The translations under genes were made by a program, and so were the position numbers. Below the pieces are notes generated by a model. The model saw only the letters and a list, made by a program, of their open reading frames with translations. It did no database searches and was not told the DNA's origin. A DNA stretch of 8,922 nt from JBIKLM01 sp044375105 (GTDB lineage Bacteria; Planctomycetota; UBA1135; GCA-002686595): NCBI GenBank assembly GCA_044375105.1, contig JBILNK010000176.1:1-8922 (forward strand). Reading direction: 5' to 3'. Position 1 is the first letter of the stretch; each line of letters begins with the position of its first letter. Shown piece after piece: positions 1 to 6,680 of the stretch.

Positions 1-2509
1 GGGTCTCGATCGGCGGCGTGCGCAGCGCGCGGCGGCTGGCGGCCAGGCCCGCCAGGGTCGCAGCCAGCACGCTGGCGGCCACGTACAGGGGCGCGGCGGA
101 CCAGGGCAGGTCCAGCTCGAGCCCCGGGGTACGCCCCAGGAAGGCCGCCGCCAGGGCGTAGCCGCCGGCGGTGCCGATCAGGCCGGCGACCGCGCCCAGC
201 AGCGCGTACTCGACCGCGAACAGGGCCCGCACGCCGGCCCGGGTCACGCCCAGCACCTTGAGCAGCGCCGCCTCGCGGCTGCGGCGCAGGGCGCCGGCGC
301 CGATGGCGCCGATCAGGATCAGCAGCCCGGTGAAGGCCGTGAACGAGCCCAGGGCGGACACGCCCGCTGCGATCCGCGCGGTGACCGCCGCCAGCTTGTC
401 GAGCAGGGGCCGCACGCGCAGCAGGGTCACGTTGGGCAGCTCGCGGCCGAGCTCGGTCTGCAGGTCGAACTCGCTGGGAACGGTCGGCAGCCGCGCCGCG
501 GCCAAGCGGAAATGGGGCGCCTCTTCGAGCACGCCCGGCTCGACCACCAGGAAGAAATTGATCCCGAAGCTCTGCCACTGGACCTCGCGCAGGCTGGTCA
601 CGGTCAGCTCGATCGGCACGCCTTGCACATCGAGGCGCAACACCGAACCGAGCCGCGCCCCGAGGTCGGCGGCGTAGTCGGCTTCGACGCTGACCTCGGG
701 GCGCTCGGGATCGCTCCACAGCGCTCCGGCGATCAGCGTGTTGTCGGCGGGCAGGCGCTGGGCCCAGGTCAAGCGCTGCTCGCGGCTCAGCATCCACGCC
801 GAGCGCCCCTGGTCCTCGCGGGCCCGCGCCAGCTCGGCCACCGGGACCCCGTCGACCGCCCGCAGCCGCGCCATGACCACCGGCTGGTCTTGCACGTTGG
901 TGGCGCCGCGCTGCGCGAGCCCGGCTTCGACCTGTTCCCACTGGTCCGGCATCACATCCAGCAGGAACACCGAGGGCGCGTCGCTGGGCAGGGCCTCGCG
1001 CAGGCCCCGCGACAGACCGCTCTGGATCAGCGCCATGGCCACCAGGACCATCACGCCCAGGCCGAGGGCCACCAGGGCCCCGGCGGTGCCCGCGCCCGGC
1101 CGCGCCAAGGCGGCCAAGCCGTTCTCGAGGGTCGGCCCGAGGCGGCCCCGGGGCAGGCTGGAGATGGCGCGGGTCAGGCCCGCGGCGGCCAGCCAGGCCA
1201 GGCCGGCCAGGGCCGCCACACCCACCGTGAAGCCCGCCGCCCAGAGCGGGTCGCCGGCCTGGGTCCAGGCGCTGGCGAACAGGCCCAGCGCCAGCGCCAG
1301 GGGCGCCGAGACGCGCATCCAGGTCGGCGCCGGCAGGGGCGCCGCTTCCGAGCGCAGCACCGCGGCGGGCGGCACGCTCCACACGCTGGAGAGCGGCAGC
1401 AGGCTGAACAGCAGCGCGATGAACAGCCCCAGGCCGACGCCGGCCGGTAGGGCGCTCGGCTGCCACAGGTCCCGGCCGATGGCCGGGAACAGATCCGGCG
1501 CCAGCGGCGCGACCGCGAAGGGCACCAGCAGTCCGAGGAGCCCGCCCAGCAGACAACCCGCGGAGGCCAGCAGGGCCACGTTGCCCAGGTAGATCCCGGC
1601 GATCTCGCGCGCCGAGAGGCCCAGGGCGCGCTGCAGGGCCACCGCGCGCTGGCGCTCGGCCAGCCAGGCGCGCACCACCTGCGAGACGCCGATGCCGCCC
1701 AGCAGCAGCGAGAGCAGCGCGACCAGCCCGAGGAAATCCTGCACCTGCCCGAGCGAGCGCTGCAGCGCGGGCTGGGCTTCGGCGTGGGTCTGGATCTTGA
1801 AGTAAGCCGCGTCCGGCAAGCCGGTTTCCAGGGCCGCCTTGGCGGCCGCCAGCGCGGCGGCCTCGAGCGGCGGCTCGAACAGAAAGCGCGCGCTGTGCTT
1901 GATGCGGCTTTCCGCCAGGCCCAGGTCCGTGCGCTCGAAGCCCGGCAGGCCGATCAGCGCGCGCGGCCCGAGGGCCATTTGGAATTCGAGCCGATCGGGC
2001 TCGTCCAGCAGCCAGCCGACCAGGCGGAACTCGGCGCCGCCCAGCAGGAAGCGCTGCCCCAGCTCGAGGCCCAGCTCGGGCCCGAGCTCCGGGGCCAGGA
2101 GCGCCCCATCGTCGCCCAGCGCGGCCACGCCCAGGCCCGCGGGCTCGGTCGCGAGCGACCCCAGGAACGGATAGCCCGCGCCGGCGGCCTTGAGCTCCAC
2201 CAGGCGGCTCGTTTCCCCGGCCACCAGCAGCGCGGCCAGCTCGCGCACGTCGCTGCGCCGGTGGGGCCAGGGCGCGAGCAGCGGATCGAGCTCCGCCGGC
2301 AGGGGCCGGCGCGCCGAAACCTCGAGATCGCCGGCCAGCAGGCTGCGCGACTGGGCCGCCAGCCCGGCCCGGAAGGCCAGCACCAGCGCGCCGACCGCCA
2401 CCACCGCCGCCACGCCGACCGCCAAACTGCCGGCGAAGAACACGAGCCGCGCGCGCGCGCCGCGCGCTTCGGCCAGGATCGCGCGCCAGGCTGCCGAAAG
2501 GGGCGCCAT
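1..2509 (-). CDS. ybbP: YbbP-like ABC transporter permease, FtsX family (3' end beyond window)
   Basis: Predicted inner-membrane permease that pairs with the ATPase encoded two genes upstream. The frame stays open from the ATG at 2509 to the left edge, about 836 codons. The last visible residues (RRALRTPPIET) resemble the C-terminal tail of FtsX-family permeases, so probably only a few residues are missing; E. coli YbbP has 804. The layout is a first TM helix at about residues 22-46, a large extracytoplasmic domain, TM helices from about 259 (DFLGLVALLSLLLGGIG) through the middle, a second extracytoplasmic domain at about 500-710, and final helices from about 714. Segments such as PVVMARLRAV, RLTWAQRLPADNTLIAG and VTSLREVQWQSFGINFF match E. 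coli YbbP as I remember it better than MacB or LolC/E. The start is fixed by overlap with the SDR stop (TGATG), which implies translational coupling. An AAGG lies just upstream. The substrate is unknown; E. coli YbbAP is thought to extract hydrophobic molecules from the membrane. Confidence 0.88.
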   Translation of the reverse strand, partial: MAPLSAAWRAILAEARGARARLVFFAGSLAVGVAAVVAVGALVLAFRAGLAAQSRSLLAGDLEVSARRPLPAELDPLLAPWPHRRSDVRELAALLVAGETSRLVELKAAGAGYPFLGSLATEPAGLGVAALGDDGALLAPELGPELGLELGQRFLLGGAEFRLVGWLLDEPDRLEFQMALGPRALIGLPGFERTDLGLAESRIKHSARFLFEPPLEAAALAAAKAALETGLPDAAYFKIQTHAEAQPALQRSLGQVQDFLGLVALLSLLLGGIGVSQVVRAWLAERQRAVALQRALGLSAREIAGIYLGNVALLASAGCLLGGLLGLLVPFAVAPLAPDLFPAIGRDLWQPSALPAGVGLGLFIALLFSLLPLSSVWSVPPAAVLRSEAAPLPAPTWMRVSAPLALALGLFASAWTQAGDPLWAAGFTVGVAALAGLAWLAAAGLTRAISSLPRGRLGPTLENGLAALARPGAGTAGALVALGLGVMVLVAMALIQSGLSRGLREALPSDAPSVFLLDVMPDQWEQVEAGLAQRGATNVQDQPVVMARLRAVDGVPVAELARAREDQGRSAWMLSREQRLTWAQRLPADNTLIAGALWSDPERPEVSVEADYAADLGARLGSVLRLDVQGVPIELTVTSLREVQWQSFGINFFLVVEPGVLEEAPHFRLAAARLPTVPSEFDLQTELGRELPNVTLLRVRPLLDKLAAVTARIAAGVSALGSFTAFTGLLILIGAIGAGALRRSREAALLKVLGVTRAGVRALFAVEYALLGAVAGLIGTAGGYALAAAFLGRTPGLELDLPWSAAPLYVAASVLAATLAGLAASRRALRTPPIET

Positions 2510-3195
2510 CAGCCTTGGTTGGTCAGCTCGACCTCGGTCAGATTGCTGCGGTTCGACAGCGCCAGGGCGCATTCGATCAGCGCGATCAAGTCCTCGAGCG
2601 GGATCGTGCGGCCCGGATCCTGTCCGGCGGCCTCGAGGTCCGCCAGCACCTCCGGGGTCGCCACCCAGCCCGGTTGGATCAGGGTGATGCCGATGCGCTG
2701 GGGGCGCAGGCTCGGCCGCAGGGCCTGCACCAGGCCGCGCAGCCCGTGCTTCGAGGCGCCGTTGGCCACCTCCGGCCGCGCTTGGCCGTCGAGCCCGCCC
2801 AGGGCGGCGCCGATCAGCACGATCTTGCCGGCCTCCGCGGCACGCAGGTTCGGCAGCAGGCGCTGGATCAGATGGATCGGCGCGGCCAGGTTGACCGCCA
2901 GCACCTCTTCGATCTCGCCGGCGCTGCATTCCTCGAAGCTGTAGCGCTCGGTGAAGGCCTCGCGCTCCCAGGTCCCGCCCAGGAACAGCAGCGCGTCCAG
3001 GGGCTGGCCCTCGAGGTGCCGGGCCAAGCGCTCGATCTCGGCGACCTGGCGCAGGTCGGCCGGGACCCATTCGCCGACCGGCGCCGGGCGGCGCGAGCTG
3101 GTGATCAGGCGGCGGCAGCGCGGCGCGAGATGCGCGGCCACGGCCAGGCCGATGCCGCTGCTCGCTCCGCACAGGAGCACGGTTCCATAGCGCAT
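2509..3195 (-). CDS. SDR-family protein lacking catalytic Ser and Tyr, within the ybbA-ybbP operon
   Basis: A 228-residue Rossmann-fold protein of the short-chain dehydrogenase/reductase family. Visible motifs are the dinucleotide-binding GASSGIG (residues 10-16), D67 ahead of the usual NNAG position (here LGGTW, 72-76), N102 of the catalytic tetrad in VNLAAP, and PGWVAT (175-180). The active site is altered. The strand that normally carries the catalytic Ser reads IVLIGAALGG (125-134), with no Ser, Thr or Tyr anywhere in 124-144. The YxxxK motif is NGASK (145-149), so the Tyr is Asn while the Lys remains. Cofactor binding is plausible, but classical SDR reduction or oxidation is doubtful. 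The ATG at 3195 was chosen over an in-frame extension to 3285, because the extension would overlap the ATPase gene and the Rossmann fold starts right at this ATG (MRYGTVLLCG). The gene lies 4 bp after the ATPase stop, has a GAGG about 10 nt upstream, and overlaps the permease start by 1 bp. E. coli has the SDR gene ybbO near tesA-ybbA; orthology is not established. Confidence 0.85.
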   Translation of the reverse strand: MRYGTVLLCGASSGIGLAVAAHLAPRCRRLITSSRRPAPVGEWVPADLRQVAEIERLARHLEGQPLDALLFLGGTWEREAFTERYSFEECSAGEIEEVLAVNLAAPIHLIQRLLPNLRAAEAGKIVLIGAALGGLDGQARPEVANGASKHGLRGLVQALRPSLRPQRIGITLIQPGWVATPEVLADLEAAGQDPGRTIPLEDLIALIECALALSNRSNLTEVELTNQG

Positions 3196-3199
3196 GGGA

Positions 3200-3931
3200 T
3201 CAGGCCTCGGTTTGGCGGCGGTCCTCGACGATGCGGCCCCCGAACATGCGGATCTGGCGCTCGGCGCGCGCCGCGATGGCCCCATCGTGGGTCACCAGCA
3301 CCAGGGTCGTCCCGCGCCGGCGGCGCAGCTCGAGCAGCAGCTCGAGCACCTTCTCCCCAGTGCTGCTGTCCAGGTTGCCGGTCGGCTCGTCGGCGAACAG
3401 GATCGCTGGGTCGGCGGCGAAGGCGCGGGCCACGGCCACTCGCTGCTGCTCGCCGCCGGAGAGCATCGAGGGGTAGTGGTGCCCGCGCTCCGACAGGCCG
3501 ACCTCGGCCAGGGCCGCGCGGGCCTTCGGGCGCGCGCCGGCGACGGCGCACAGCTCGAGCGGCAGGGAGATGTTCTCTTCCGCGGTCAGGTTGCCCAGCA
3601 GTTGAAAGGACTGGAACACGAAGCCGATGCGCCCGCGGCGCAGGCGCGCCAGGGCGTCTTCGTCCAGCCCGGCCAGCTCGGCGCCCAGGAGCTCGACCGA
3701 GCCGGCGCTGGGCCGATCGAGCCCCGCGAGCAGCCCGAGCAGGGTCGATTTGCCGCTGCCCGAGGGCCCCACGATGGCGACCAGCTCGCCGGCCGCGATG
3801 GTCAGGTCCACGTCCGCCAGGATCTCGAGCTCGCGGCCCCCGGAGGGCATGCGCTTGGACAGCCCGCGCACGCGGATCGCGGGCGGGGCGGCGGCGGTGA
3901 CGTTGGAGTCGATAGCAGCGGCGGCAGGCAT
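3200..3931 (-). CDS. ybbA: ABC transporter ATPase, LolD/MacB/YbbA type
   Basis: Cytoplasmic ATPase subunit of 243 residues, typical of the LolD/MacB/FtsE/YbbA (type VII, mechanotransmission) group. All nucleotide-binding motifs are intact: Walker A GPSGSGKST (55-63), Q-loop FQSFQLL (106-112), signature LSGGEQQR (157-164), Walker B ILFADE (177-182), D-loop NLDS (186-189) and the H-loop His at 215. FQSFQLLGNLTAEENISLPLEL and DEPTGNLDSSTG are characteristic of this group. The ATG at 3931 was chosen because it leaves a short, Ala-rich lead-in before the ABC core (IRVRGLSK). The open frame extends to 4207, but the extra residues are low-complexity Arg/Gly/Pro sequence. No clear Shine-Dalgarno precedes the ATG. 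It is the first gene of the operon with the SDR and the YbbP-like permease. The name ybbA rests on the partner permease and the nearby TesA-like gene, because the ATPase alone cannot be told apart from LolD. Confidence 0.93.
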   Translation of the reverse strand: MPAAAAIDSNVTAAAPPAIRVRGLSKRMPSGGRELEILADVDLTIAAGELVAIVGPSGSGKSTLLGLLAGLDRPSAGSVELLGAELAGLDEDALARLRRGRIGFVFQSFQLLGNLTAEENISLPLELCAVAGARPKARAALAEVGLSERGHHYPSMLSGGEQQRVAVARAFAADPAILFADEPTGNLDSSTGEKVLELLLELRRRRGTTLVLVTHDGAIAARAERQIRMFGGRIVEDRRQTEA

Positions 3932-4028
3932 CGGGAGCAGGGAAGGCGAGGCCAGACCCAGCAACCTATCGCCCCCAGGCCCGCGCCGGATTCGCCCGCC
4001 GGGCCGGCGCCGCCAGAATCTCGACGTT

Positions 4029-4048
4029 GGCCTCGATCGGCCGAGGCC
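4029..4048. repeat. Inverted repeat upstream of ybbA (7-bp arms)
   Basis: GGCCTCG and CGAGGCC flank a 6-nt centre (ATCGGC). It lies about 98 bp upstream of the ATPase start, within its likely leader or promoter region. It could be an operator or an RNA hairpin in the 5' leader. In DNA this GC-rich, a 7-bp arm match also arises by chance fairly often. Confidence 0.4.
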
Positions 4049-4174
4049 GCCGGCGAACTCCCGGCTGGTCGGCCGGCGGGTCCTCCCTCGCGGAAGATCG
4101 AGCCAAGGGTCCCCGGCGGTTCCCGAGGATCTCGGGCCCGCTCGGCGGCAGTGTGGAGCGCCCTCAGGCCCCGA

Positions 4175-4196
4175 TCGCCGGATGCACGTCCGGCGA
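4175..4196. repeat. Hairpin, 8-bp perfect stem
   Basis: TCGCCGGA and TCCGGCGA flank the 6-nt loop TGCACG. It directly abuts, and at its 3' arm overlaps, the first copy of the 34-bp direct repeat. The two may form one regulatory block between the YebC-family gene and the ybbA operon. No T-run follows on either strand, so a classical terminator is unlikely. Confidence 0.45.
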
Positions 4197-4268
4197 GGGC
4201 CTGACAATGCTCACGGGCAGGCGAATCCACCGCGCGGCGAAGGCCTGACGATCCTCACGGGGAGTCGA
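4191..4268. repeat. Two imperfect 34-bp direct repeats, 44-bp period, each with a TGA-N6-TCA palindrome
   Basis: Copy 1 is 4191-4224 and copy 2 is 4235-4268. They align without gaps at 29 of 34 positions. The shared core reads GGCCTGAC-R-AT-S-CTCACGGG. Each copy contains a dyad TGA-N6-TCA (4202-4213 and 4246-4257). Spacing of 44 bp is close to four helical turns, so both sites would lie on a similar face of the DNA. They are 260-340 bp upstream of the ATPase start and 110-190 bp past the YebC stop. A pair of binding sites for a dimeric regulator is one reading; a short duplicated fragment without function is another. Confidence 0.5.
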
Positions 4269-4379
4269 TCGGCGCGCGGCGGCGGGCCCAGCTTGTGTGG
4301 CCCCCGGAGGGCGGCCCGAAAAGCGCAACCGAAGGCCTGGCGGCTCCGGTGAGCCCCAAGCCCCCTGGCTCTCGAGCGC

Positions 4380-5090
4380 TCAATCCGCCGCGGTGTAGAT
4401 GCGGTGGCAGTCGTCGTGGTCGTCGACGTGCTCGAGGAAATTTTCCAGGGCCAAGCGCGTCGGCTCGTCCAGCTCCATGCGCTCCTTGGGCACGTACCCG
4501 AACTCGGACTGGGTTACCGACCAGCCCGCCGAGCGCAGGGCCTTGGTGACCGGATCGAGATCCTGGGGATCGGTCACGAAGCGGGCCCCGATGCTGCCCT
4601 CCTCCCCGGGCTCCCAGGGCATCACATCCTGGGCGCCGGCTTCGATGGCCGCCGTTTCGCGGTCCAGATCGCCCTTTGGGTGCGTGGCCACGATCAGGCC
4701 GACCTGGTTGAAATAAAACATCACCTTGGCCCCGAACTGCCCATCCCGGAACAGCGAGCGCATGTCCGGCGCGGTGCGGTTGCGGTTGTCGGTCAGGCAC
4801 TCGACGATCACCGGCACCTTCTGGGGGCTCATCGCTTCGTAGGTCACCAGCTCGAGCTGGGCCCCATCGCCGCCGCCCCCGCCGCCCTTCTTGATGGCGC
4901 GCTGGATCACGTCGTTGCTGACCGACTGCTTGCGGGCCGCCTCGACGGCCACGGCCAAGCGCGCGTTCATCTCCGGGTCCGGCAGACCCATCTTGGCCGC
5001 GACCGTGATCTCACGGACCAGCTTCGAGGTGATCTTGGCGCGCTTGTTGGCGTTGATCTCTTTCTTCTTGGCCAGCCACTGGCGTCCCAT
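4380..5090 (-). CDS. YebC/PmpR/TACO1-family protein (YeeN-like N-terminus)
   Basis: A 236-residue cytoplasmic protein of the YebC family, close to the usual length of about 240. Family landmarks are the helical N-terminal domain (KITSKLVREITVAAKMG, about 19-35; DPEMNARLAVAVEAA, 38-52; VIQRAIKKG, 61-69), the strongly conserved ECLTDNRNRT (97-106), and the C-terminal FVTDPQDLDPVTKALRSAGW block. YebC proteins were long annotated as transcription regulators. More recent work on YebC and its mitochondrial homologue TACO1 ties them to translation of proline-rich stretches. The N-terminus reads MGRQW-LAKKK rather than the classical MAGHSKWANIKHRK, which resembles the YeeN branch. A six-Gly run (69-74) occupies the loop that is usually KGTG-like. 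The ATG at 5090 is preferred because homology starts there and a promoter lies 28-63 bp upstream. The open frame runs on to 6047 but only as the shadow of tesA. No strong Shine-Dalgarno is seen. Confidence 0.92.
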   Translation of the reverse strand: MGRQWLAKKKEINANKRAKITSKLVREITVAAKMGLPDPEMNARLAVAVEAARKQSVSNDVIQRAIKKGGGGGGDGAQLELVTYEAMSPQKVPVIVECLTDNRNRTAPDMRSLFRDGQFGAKVMFYFNQVGLIVATHPKGDLDRETAAIEAGAQDVMPWEPGEEGSIGARFVTDPQDLDPVTKALRSAGWSVTQSEFGYVPKERMELDEPTRLALENFLEHVDDHDDCHRIYTAAD

Positions 5091-5124
5091 GACGATGCAT
5101 CCGGGAAAGGGGGTCTCTGGCCGC

Positions 5125-5153
5125 AGTGTACGCCGCGCCCCAGCACTCCCCAA
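5125..5153 (-). promoter_or_regulatory. Sigma70-like promoter of the YebC-family gene
   Basis: On the minus strand TTGGGG (5148-5153) and TACACT (5125-5130) are separated by exactly 17 bp. TACACT matches TATAAT at four positions, including the conserved first T, second A and last T. The predicted start near 5118 gives a leader of about 28 nt before the ATG at 5090. The combination of spacing, hexamers and short leader makes this the best promoter candidate in the window. Confidence 0.5.
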
Positions 5154-5167
5154 GGCGCCCTCCAAGC

Positions 5168-5196
5168 GCGGCGGACGGGCCGATCCCGTCCGCCGC
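5168..5196. repeat. Perfect inverted repeat, 12-bp arms and 5-nt centre
   Basis: GCGGCGGACGGG (5168-5179) pairs perfectly with CCCGTCCGCCGC (5185-5196) around CCGAT. It begins 14 bp upstream of the -35 box of the YebC-family promoter, on the non-transcribed side, in a divergent region. It could be an operator for either flanking gene. It is not a standard terminator, since no T-run follows on either strand and no gene ends nearby. Confidence 0.6.
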
Positions 5197-5439
5197 TGCC
5201 GCCTCGGTGGGCTCGCCCGGGCCAGGTCCCGAGCGCGGCGCGGCCGCATGCCGGCGGGCGGCGCCCTGAACGGCTCGAAATGGCTCCAGCGGGAGCGGGC
5301 TGGCCCGATCGACCGCGTACCTGTCGGGCTCCGGGCCGCGGCCGAACCGGGGGGCCTGCCTCGTTCCGGGGCCCGCCCAACTCCACCGCTCGGCGGGCCG
5401 GGGGCCATCGACGCCCACGCCCCAGCCCGATGCGAGGAC

Positions 5440-5468
5440 TTCGAAGCCACCCAGGCGCGGCCTAGGAT
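5440..5468 (+). promoter_or_regulatory. Weak promoter candidate for tesA
   Basis: TTCGAA (5440-5445) and TAGGAT (5463-5468) lie 17 bp apart, with a predicted start near 5475 and a leader of about 45 nt to the ATG at 5521. The -10 matches four of six consensus bases but the -35 only three. If real, it would rule out the in-frame ATG at 5467, which would lie upstream of the transcript start. Confidence 0.3.
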
Positions 5469-5520
5469 GCTTGTCGCGCTCGCCAGGGCGCGCGCGGGCC
5501 GCTTTGGTCCGCTCTTTCCG

Positions 5521-6273
5521 ATGACGATCCGATCCCTCCCCTGCCGTGTGCTGGCCTGGTCACTGGCCTGTTCCTTGGCCGGGCTGCTGTCCGGGCTGCT
5601 GCTCTCCTGCGAGCGCCGGCCTGCGGGCGGAGCAGCGGGGCCGCGCTTCGATGCGCCCGCGGAAGATGTCAGCGCACCGCCGGCGGAGTTGAGCCTGCCG
5701 GCGGGGGCGCCGCGGGTGCTGTTCCTCGGGGATTCGATCGGCGCGGGCTTGCACCTCGCCGAGCACCAGGCCTTCCCGGCGGTGCTGCAGCGCCGCTTGG
5801 CGGAAGCGGGCCTGCCCTTCGAGCTGATCAACAACAGCGAGAGCGGACGGACCACCAGCGGCGGCGTGGCGGCCCTGGATTGGAGCCTGCGCTCGCAGCC
5901 GGACTTGGTGGTGATCGAGCTGGGCGGCAACGACGGGCTGCGCGGCATCGAGCTCGAGCTGGTCGAGCAGAATCTGCGCCGCTTGATCGAGGGCAGCCGC
6001 GCCAGCGGCGCCGAGGTGCTCTTGCTCGGGGTGCGCCTGCCGCCCAACTACGAAACCTTCGCGGAGCGGTTCGACGGGCTCTATCCGCGCCTGGCCGAGG
6101 AGTACGGCATCGGCTTCGTGCCGTTCTTCATGCAGGGGGTCGGCGGCAACCCGGCGCTCAACCTGGCCGACGGGCTGCACCCCACCGCCGAGGGCCACCA
6201 GCGCCTGGCGGACACCGTGGAACCGGCCCTGCGGCAGGCCCTGGAACGACTTTCGGCCTCGCAAGCCCGCTAG
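5521..6273 (+). CDS. tesA: TesA-like SGNH esterase/lysophospholipase/acyl-thioesterase, predicted lipoprotein
   Basis: A 250-residue secreted SGNH/GDSL hydrolase. All catalytic blocks are present: GDSIGAG (70-76, nucleophile Ser72), NSESGRTTSGG (105-115, oxyanion Gly109), ELGGNDGLRG (133-142, Asn137) and DGLHPT (217-222, Asp217 and His220). ELGGNDGLRG, VRLPPNYETF and FVPFFMQGV are close to E. coli TesA, which cleaves acyl-CoA, fatty acyl esters and lysophospholipids. The N-terminus is a lipoprotein signal: Arg4/Arg9, a hydrophobic run to Leu28, then lipobox LLSC with Cys30 as the lipidated residue and Glu at +2. A 35-residue Pro/Ala-rich linker leads to the domain. E. coli TesA is a soluble periplasmic protein, so the anchor is a difference. 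The start at 5521 gives a compact signal peptide; an ATG at 5467 would add 18 residues. No Shine-Dalgarno supports either. The gene diverges from the ybbA operon, as in E. coli, but with the YebC-family gene between. Confidence 0.92.
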   Translation: MTIRSLPCRVLAWSLACSLAGLLSGLLLSCERRPAGGAAGPRFDAPAEDVSAPPAELSLPAGAPRVLFLGDSIGAGLHLAEHQAFPAVLQRRLAEAGLPFELINNSESGRTTSGGVAALDWSLRSQPDLVVIELGGNDGLRGIELELVEQNLRRLIEGSRASGAEVLLLGVRLPPNYETFAERFDGLYPRLAEEYGIGFVPFFMQGVGGNPALNLADGLHPTAEGHQRLADTVEPALRQALERLSASQAR

Positions 6274-6468
6274 GGGCCCTGCGGCCAAGCACCCGGCCCG
6301 GACGGGGCTCGAGAATGGCCTTCTATCGGGATGGCATCGGCGGAATCGCTGGCCGAGGGAGTGTCGAGCCGGCCAAGGACCGGTTCGAAGCCGCCCGTCC
6401 GACCAGCGACGCCTGGCCGGCCGGCAAGCCCTGCAGCGCCGACAGCGGCAAGGGCAAGTGACCGCCCG

Positions 6469-6500
6469 GGCGACCGGACCGGCTCCGCGGTCCGATCGCC
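6469..6500. repeat. Long imperfect hairpin, 12 of 13 pairs
   Basis: GGCGACCGGACCG (6469-6481) pairs with CGGTCCGATCGCC (6488-6500) around GCTCCG, with a single C:A mismatch. It is about 195 bp past the tesA stop. It may stop or stabilise the 3' end of the tesA transcript, but there is no T-run, so its role is open. Confidence 0.5.
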
Positions 6501-6572
6501 AGACCCCCAAGGCTCGCGCACCCAAGCAGCGAACTCCACGGGGCAGGCGCTCGAGCTCGCCCCCAAGCAGCA

Positions 6573-6589
6573 GCCCGGCCCAGCCGGGC
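6573..6589. repeat. Short perfect hairpin, 7-bp stem and 3-nt loop
   Basis: GCCCGGC and GCCGGGC flank CCA. It lies in the convergent region between tesA and the beta-helix gene. A tract with scattered T residues follows on the plus strand (TGTGTTG), weakly suggesting a terminator of the plus-strand transcript. Confidence 0.35.
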
Positions 6590-6680
6590 CGCTGTGTTGC
6601 CAGGCCATGGCGCGGGCGCTGCCTGCGCGAGCTCGGAGGCTGGCAATAAGTCGGTGGGCAGCGACGATCCCAGCCTCTGC

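Larger units (their letters stand above)
3932..4379. other. Intergenic region between YebC-family gene and ybbA operon
   Basis: These 448 bp separate two minus-strand genes and hold no convincing coding sequence. Frames open here are Arg/Pro/Gly-rich shadows. The region contains a 20-nt inverted repeat about 100 bp upstream of the ATPase start, an 8-bp hairpin, and a 34-bp imperfect direct repeat, each listed separately. Two short GC hairpins lie within 90 bp of the YebC stop (for example GGCTC-CGGT-GAGCC at 4342-4355), but neither is followed by a T-run on the minus strand. The operon promoter should be here, but I found no convincing -35/-10 pair. Confidence 0.6.
5091..5520. other. Divergent intergenic region between YebC-family gene and tesA
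   Basis: This 430-bp region separates genes leaving in opposite directions. It holds a sigma70-like promoter for the YebC-family gene, a perfect 12-bp-stem palindrome, and a weaker promoter candidate for tesA, listed separately. Frames open across it show Arg/Pro/Ala-rich translations with no recognisable domain, so I call no gene in it. Confidence 0.6.

Noticed and set aside
512..3900. Long plus-strand open frames (312, 386 and 461 codons) opposite the permease, SDR and ATPase genes
   Set aside because: Translations are Gln/Arg/Gly/Pro-rich with no domain, and they lie antisense to genes with intact motifs; they are typical GC-rich shadows.
3932..4207. Upstream extension of the ABC ATPase frame to 4207
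   Set aside because: The extra 92 codons are low-complexity Arg/Gly/Pro sequence without homology to ABC proteins; the ATG at 3931 gives a normal length.
5091..6047. Extension of the YebC-family frame to 6047 (555 codons)
   Set aside because: It would run antisense through tesA and past a good promoter; family homology begins at the ATG at 5090.
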